This document shows positions 59,069 through 64,000 of a DNA stretch of 64,000 bases, piece by piece. Within the stretch, counting starts at the first letter, position 1. Each line of letters begins with the position of its first letter. Below the pieces are notes generated by a model that saw only the letters and a list, made by a program, of their open reading frames with translations, was not told the DNA's origin and searched no databases. Made by a program: the position numbers and the translations under genes. This DNA is from Rhytidiadelphus loreus. Its lineage: Eukaryota; Streptophyta; Bryopsida; Hypnales; Hylocomiaceae. The DNA is taken from the NCBI GenBank assembly GCA_947034895.1, contig OX344762.1, positions 18,084,760 to 18,148,759 of the forward strand, given 5' to 3'.

Positions 59069-59405
59069 GGAATTCAATTTCCGTGACATTTGAGTGTACA
59101 ACGATTGTTACTTCCTCCAGGTGAGCCCAAGTAAGATTTGCAATGAAGTGAACAAACCCTAAACAGGCAGGAAAGCTTTGTTAGAAGACAAGTGCGCAAA
59201 ACTAGACGTCCGTGTTTTCAAAACGAAGTGGAAATCCAATCGCAGTACGGACGCCTCTGTGTCGCAGAAAATGGCTGTCGAAGTCCAAACGACGCTTCTG
59301 CAATATGCACGAAGATCGCATACACACGATCATTGTGACGTAACCTTAAACCTAATCTTGATTGCGGATTGTTGAAAAAAAAAATTGGCCCTGCGAAAAA
59401 AACAA

Positions 59406-59850
59406 GGCAGCTGCACTTCACAAGGTCACATTTGCATGAAAAAATGTTCAAAATGGTGGTGATTTTTAGGATTCATTCTTTGAGGCAAGTTGGCTACATG
59501 CTTGAAAATTTTCAGATGATTTGGATTTGTACAACATTAGGAAAAAAATATTAAATAGAAAGAAGTAAAGAATGATTTAACATACCATATTGTTTAACAA
59601 TTTATTTATATTGAAAAATGCCAATCCCAATGGTTGTAATGTTGTAATAAACAATCTACACCTAATGTTTTTGTTTGTTTTTCCAAAAATATTGAAAATT
59701 GAGTTAAATAAAAGACTCCAATGATTATCTTGGACTAGAGATTCCGTAACTATCTACCAACTAGCAGCAAACTAAAATTCCTAGTAACTTTCATCTCATT
59801 AATCAAAGTGGAAGGATTCAAAGCTTTCTATATATATGTAAATCTAGAAA
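59406..59850. repeat. Dispersed repeat A, copy 2
   Basis: Collinear with 34078-34520, about 80% identical by eye; continues rightwards into 59940-60180, which matches the flanks of the nested element at 63090-63310. Confidence 0.65.
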
Positions 59851-59854
59851 ACCA

Positions 59855-59860
<6 letters not shown>

Positions 59861-59927
<67 letters not shown>
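59861..59927. repeat. (TA)n microsatellite
   Basis: About 33 uninterrupted TA units. Able to form cruciform DNA and likely to vary in length. Confidence 0.97.
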
Positions 59928-59929
<2 letters not shown>

Positions 59930-60179
59930 TTTTTAAGTGATTTCAAATAAGTTTTTTAGCTACCCAAGTTGCTTGTTGATCACTAAAAACTACATACCAT
60001 ACAATAACTTTTTAACCATGTAGTCAAAAGTTATGAAAATTGTTAGGCCTAAAAGCTACTCCTTGGGCACATGTTGTGTGAATTTATTTTTTTAAGAAAA
60101 TAAATAAAAATTTAATTCACAGTGACTTGCCCAAAATTGCTATGTTGCCAAAAACGCAGTTTAGGGCTTTAGAGGTAAA

Positions 60180-61490
60180 CATCAAAATCTTATTATGCTC
60201 AAATATGGCACCATACATGAAGAATAATCGATGATTAGTATGAAGTTATTCAAAAATGAAAGAAACACAATAATGAGGGTCAAATTGGGATTGTCATATC
60301 TCATTCAATCCAATTTAGCTCGAAGACAAACTTTTGTCACTACTATGTACTCCGTATCTCATTTCATACACTTCACGTGTCAAATGTACCAAAAAAAACA
60401 TGTTCTTGTACTTGTGTTCTTTGAACCATGAAATATTTGCAAAGAAGAGTTTTGAAAATGTATATTTTAAAAACAATAGAAAACCAACACAAGATTCTAC
60501 AAAAAATTTAACGAATGAAAATAACAAGTTTCCATGTAAAAGGAGCATGTTTGAATTCATTAATTATTCAGAATTTGAATGCTTACTCCATAACTCATAA
60601 TGAACCAAATGATACCTATTCAAAAAATTTAATTAAAAAAAATTCTCTCAAGAAAACAAACTACGTAATGAACTCAATGGCAATAGTTTTATTGAATCCC
60701 AAATGAAACTCCATCTTCTTAACTCCAAAAAAAATTTGAAATTGGATAGTGTAGAATGTTTTCAAGCTCGTGGATTATTGATGAAGTTAGGCATGGACTG
60801 ATTGTTGCCACCTCAAGTTAGGGGCACCTTCAAAGAATTCAAGACAATGTCAAATGTGTTCATTCCTGATCCATTCTTTCAAAATCCCACTTCCATCCAC
60901 GCTTTTAAATGATTGGAATGCTATGAAATATCAAGTAAGTATTTTCAACTCTCTTGTCTTCCATTGAACACATAAAAAACATCACTAAGATAGGCCTATC
61001 CAAAGCGTGCTATCCTATTTTTTAAAATTAATCTGACTACAAACTCAAATATCTACTAACCCGTACAATTGAATGCTCATTTTTTTCTCACAATATGGAC
61101 TATAGAACTAATTCTTAACATTCCATGTGATCTAAAAAACAACGTAGAAAACAAATTGTTCAAGTTCTTGGCAATTTATCCCAATTTGAAGGTACACTCC
61201 ACACCCCGTCCCATACCTCACTAATCTTATAAGAATTAAAGATTTTCATTAAGAAAATCAGACATATTGTAGTACAAGCAACACATAAAATTGATATTCA
61301 AGCTTTCTAATCAAATATAGACAAATTCATTAGAGGAAATTCAACTACTGTAGATGGCTGTGGGTTCCATAGCTTTTCTAACTTTGTGAACTTTGGCCAC
61401 GTCAGATTATAATATTTAATTATTATTTTTTAAATTAAAAAAAGTTTAAATTTAAATTTGTTATTCTACCTGCGTACCTCTGGTTCACAA
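60180..61490. other. Gene-free AT-rich region
   Basis: Short AT-driven frames only; no gene or RNA recognised. Confidence 0.4.
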
Positions 61491-61849
61491 CCAAAAAAAT
61501 AGGCCTGAAACGGCCTTCCCTTGGCCTAAAATCTCTTCTAATGTTTTACTTTAAGCAAATTTCTTGGTAGATATAATTTTTTTATTTTTAAATAACCAAT
61601 GTTTGTAAACGAATCTTTTAAAATACAATAAATGAAGGACAAATTTGGTATAAATTAAGTGATTTTTGTAAAGAAGTGCCATGTGTCATCTTGTGAATGA
61701 TATGAGGTGATGTAGACCCCTGAGAATTTGACGTGGAAATTCAAATTCGGCACTTAAATGCCAAATCAAGTCTTCATGTATGGTATTAGGTGGATTTCAA
61801 TGACTTCGGTTTTCAATAATATTGTATATAAGGGGAAGCCACCCATTCA

Positions 61850-62245
61850 TGATCAGGGCCTAACAACCAACCTATAGATTGACTTATTTCCAACCTATAG
61901 ATTAGCTAGAATGTTTCTTTTCTTTTCAAAATTGGGACTAATAGATTCATAACACATGTCCCAAAGTAGTGAGTAAGAAAGCAGAAAGCATTTAGTAAGA
62001 CTATATTTTTTGAGTGATCGGAATTGGAAGAGTTTAGAGATTGGTAGTGGGTCTAGAGCACTTTTTGCCTTTCAAAATTCATAGTAATTACAATTCAAGT
62101 GATAAAATTACCAAATTTTTTGCAATCCCTGTCAATTCTATACTTCCACCTCTGAAAATATTTACTTTGCCCTGCACTACTCCAGATCATAGCTAGAATT
62201 GCTTATTTGATTGGTTACAGGTGGCTTCACCTTAAGTGTGTTTTT
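61850..62245. repeat. Dispersed repeat B, copy 2
   Basis: Same-orientation relative of 2925-3375. Non-coding. Confidence 0.6.
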
Positions 62246-62599
62246 TCCGTATGAAACGCCTCAGCTCCATGAAGATATTATTTTTTCTAGCCTTAATTGC
62301 TCGTTTGGACGGAGCCCTAATCAGGTAGCCTTTGAGATGTTGATTAAAGCCCTACTAACTCCAATACCAAAACAATTTAAAGAAGAATAAACAATTAAAT
62401 TAAAATTCTAGTTTTAAATATATACGTAAATTAAAAGTGTCATAAATGGTCCTCAATAAGAATACGAATTAGTCCTAATTTACCAGCGTAAGAAGACTGT
62501 AGCGATGCAGGTTTTTAATATTAAAAATAAAAATAAAATCCTAGGTCAGATCTGACTGTACCAGCTGAGTTACACGGATTAACAAGATCAATGGCTAGG

Positions 62600-62960
62600 A
62601 TCAGATGTGAGGTGGAAGCACCCAAAAACGTCAATGTAAGCAATTCAGCATAACTTAGTTGGAGACACCTTTTCCTAAAAATGATATCTATGTAATATTA
62701 TCAAGTGAAAATCATGAATATTAACAAAAAAAAAATTAGATTTTTCAGATGTGGTATGTAATTTTTATGATTTTTCAAAGTGTTGGCTCCCTAAACCACT
62801 GAAATTGTCACATAGGTAGATCTTAAACCGGAATTTGCAAAAATCAGTGGTTAGCAAATCATATTTAAGTATGTGTCTTTCAAATGCATCAATGAATTAG
62901 AGGTAAGCGTTTAAGGGACACGTTAACTAAAGTCCAGGGACGCATAGTTGGAGGTTAAGT
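62600..62960. repeat. Dispersed repeat F, copy 2
   Basis: Inverted relative of 50860-51175, with shared blocks such as CAATGTAAGCAATTCAGCAT. Confidence 0.65.
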
Positions 62961-63089
62961 TCCGTTGCTTTGTATGCACAACTACATGTTAACAAAAAAA
63001 TAATTTTTATTTTTCAAAGATTAAAACTACATATCATACAATAATTTTCAACCATGTAGCCAAAAGTTATGAAAATTGTTGAACCTTAT

Positions 63090-63310
63090 CCCTTAAATGA
63101 CAAGTTGGTCACGGTCAAAATCATTTGTTTTGGAACAATGTGAATTGTTGGTTTAAAAAAATGCAAAAGCACTCATTGCAAGTCAAATTACTATAGAGGA
63201 CCTTCACTTTTCATACAAAATTTGGAGGATGAATAGTTTCACTTTTGTCTTGCATGGAGAGATTGTTTGTCATTCATCAACTGGAAAACGTCCTCAACAT
63301 TGTCTATGGG
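63090..63310. mobile_element. TTAA-type MITE nested in an older repeat, 221 bp
   Basis: Left end CCCTTAAATGAC after TTAT (63086-63089), right end TCTATGGG before TTAA (63311-63314). It interrupts a sequence that is continuous at about 59980-60170: flanks ATGAAAATTGTT and GCATGTTGTGTGAA are adjacent there. The enclosing repeat ends at GGTCCTTTAAGGG/TTAA (63435/63436-63439), itself a TTAA-type terminus. Confidence 0.75.
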
Positions 63311-63439
63311 TTAAAGATACTCTTTGACCGCATGTTGTGTGAAAATTTCAAAGCAAAAAAAATAAAAATTCCATTCGTAGTGCTCTGCCCAAAATCGCTA
63401 TGTTGCCAAAAAAATATAATTTGGTCCTTTAAGGGTTAA

Positions 63440-64000
63440 GTATTCTTTGTTACAATCTCAACATATGAATACCTTGCCTAATTCCTAAGGGAGGTTCAAA
63501 AACTAACATTAAAAATCAATGTTTTATTAATATCTTGTTAGGCACCATATATAAAGAGTACTAGCATGTGAGCATAGACTTTATATATGAATCGATGAGC
63601 CTAGTATTAGTCTATATTATAGGTACCTACATTATACATTATTTCCTCATCATAGTGTCCCTATAGTATAGATACATAAGTTACGAATTCCTTCAAATGA
63701 TTGTACAATAGACACATCCCTACAACTAGGTTCAAGGCTCATAGGCTCACATCTCTACGCTCACACGTTGACATCGTTGATGTTTGGCATTGCCCTTTTA
63801 AAGGTACTCATCCAATACCAAATGATATCAATCAACCCTACGAGAATGGGACAATGGCTAACAAGCCTTCATGTCATATTAGAAAATGGAAACATCCATA
63901 GCTTGGGTTCAGACCTCTAGAGGTTAGTTTAAAAATAATTGGTGTAATGTTAGATACAACCTCTCCTTCCAATAACCAACAACGTGCCCAGACTTGATTG
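63440..64000. other. Gene-free end of window
   Basis: A 66-codon plus frame at 63701-63901 has no recognisable family; otherwise nothing seen. Confidence 0.35.

Noticed and set aside
1..64000. CRISPR arrays, bacterial operons or phage genes
   Set aside because: The window is plant nuclear DNA; the only tandem repeats are microsatellites and the 47-bp array without spacers.

Overview
The window is nuclear DNA from a land plant. AT-rich DNA full of short transposons surrounds a few GC-richer, intron-bearing genes with plant splice sites, plant-type telomere-like repeats (AAACCCT) and plant gene families: GT37 fucosyltransferases, a CYP703-type P450, a RID3/WDR18 WD40 protein and a nuclear tRNA-Thr. 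The GC-rich coding exons and divergent fucosyltransferases suggest a seed-free plant (moss, lycophyte or fern), but this is a weak inference.

Layout. 0-10 kb: remains of a PIF/Harbinger transposase, TTAA-flanked elements and a Tourist-like MITE. 11.0-21.4 kb: two same-strand, intronless type II membrane GT37 fucosyltransferase genes, each with a CpG-rich upstream region. 21.5-38.2 kb: almost entirely transposon-derived, with nested MITEs, a long foldback element, twin Tourist MITEs and an inverted segmental duplication. 38.9-42.2 kb: an intact three-exon CYP703-like P450. 45.0-48.5 kb: an eight-exon RID3/WDR18 gene on the minus strand whose only ATG is out of frame. 51.3-53.7 kb: a seven-exon short-chain dehydrogenase/reductase on the minus strand with one frame break. 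54.2-59.1 kb: unrecognised spliced candidate genes, a 5'-truncated LINE, a Tc1 (DD34E) transposase relic and a tRNA-Thr(UGU). 59.4-64 kb: more repeats.

The genes do not form a pathway. The fucosyltransferases act on cell-wall glycans in the Golgi. CYP703 enzymes supply sporopollenin precursors in the ER. RID3/WDR18 belongs to a nuclear 60S ribosome-maturation complex. The most distinctive feature is a family of small TTAA-flanked inverted-repeat elements with CCC(C)T termini, the signature of piggyBac, including two nested insertions whose empty sites can be read elsewhere in the same window. All exon boundaries were set by hand from GT/AG sites, reading-frame continuity and remembered family features; no alignment was run.
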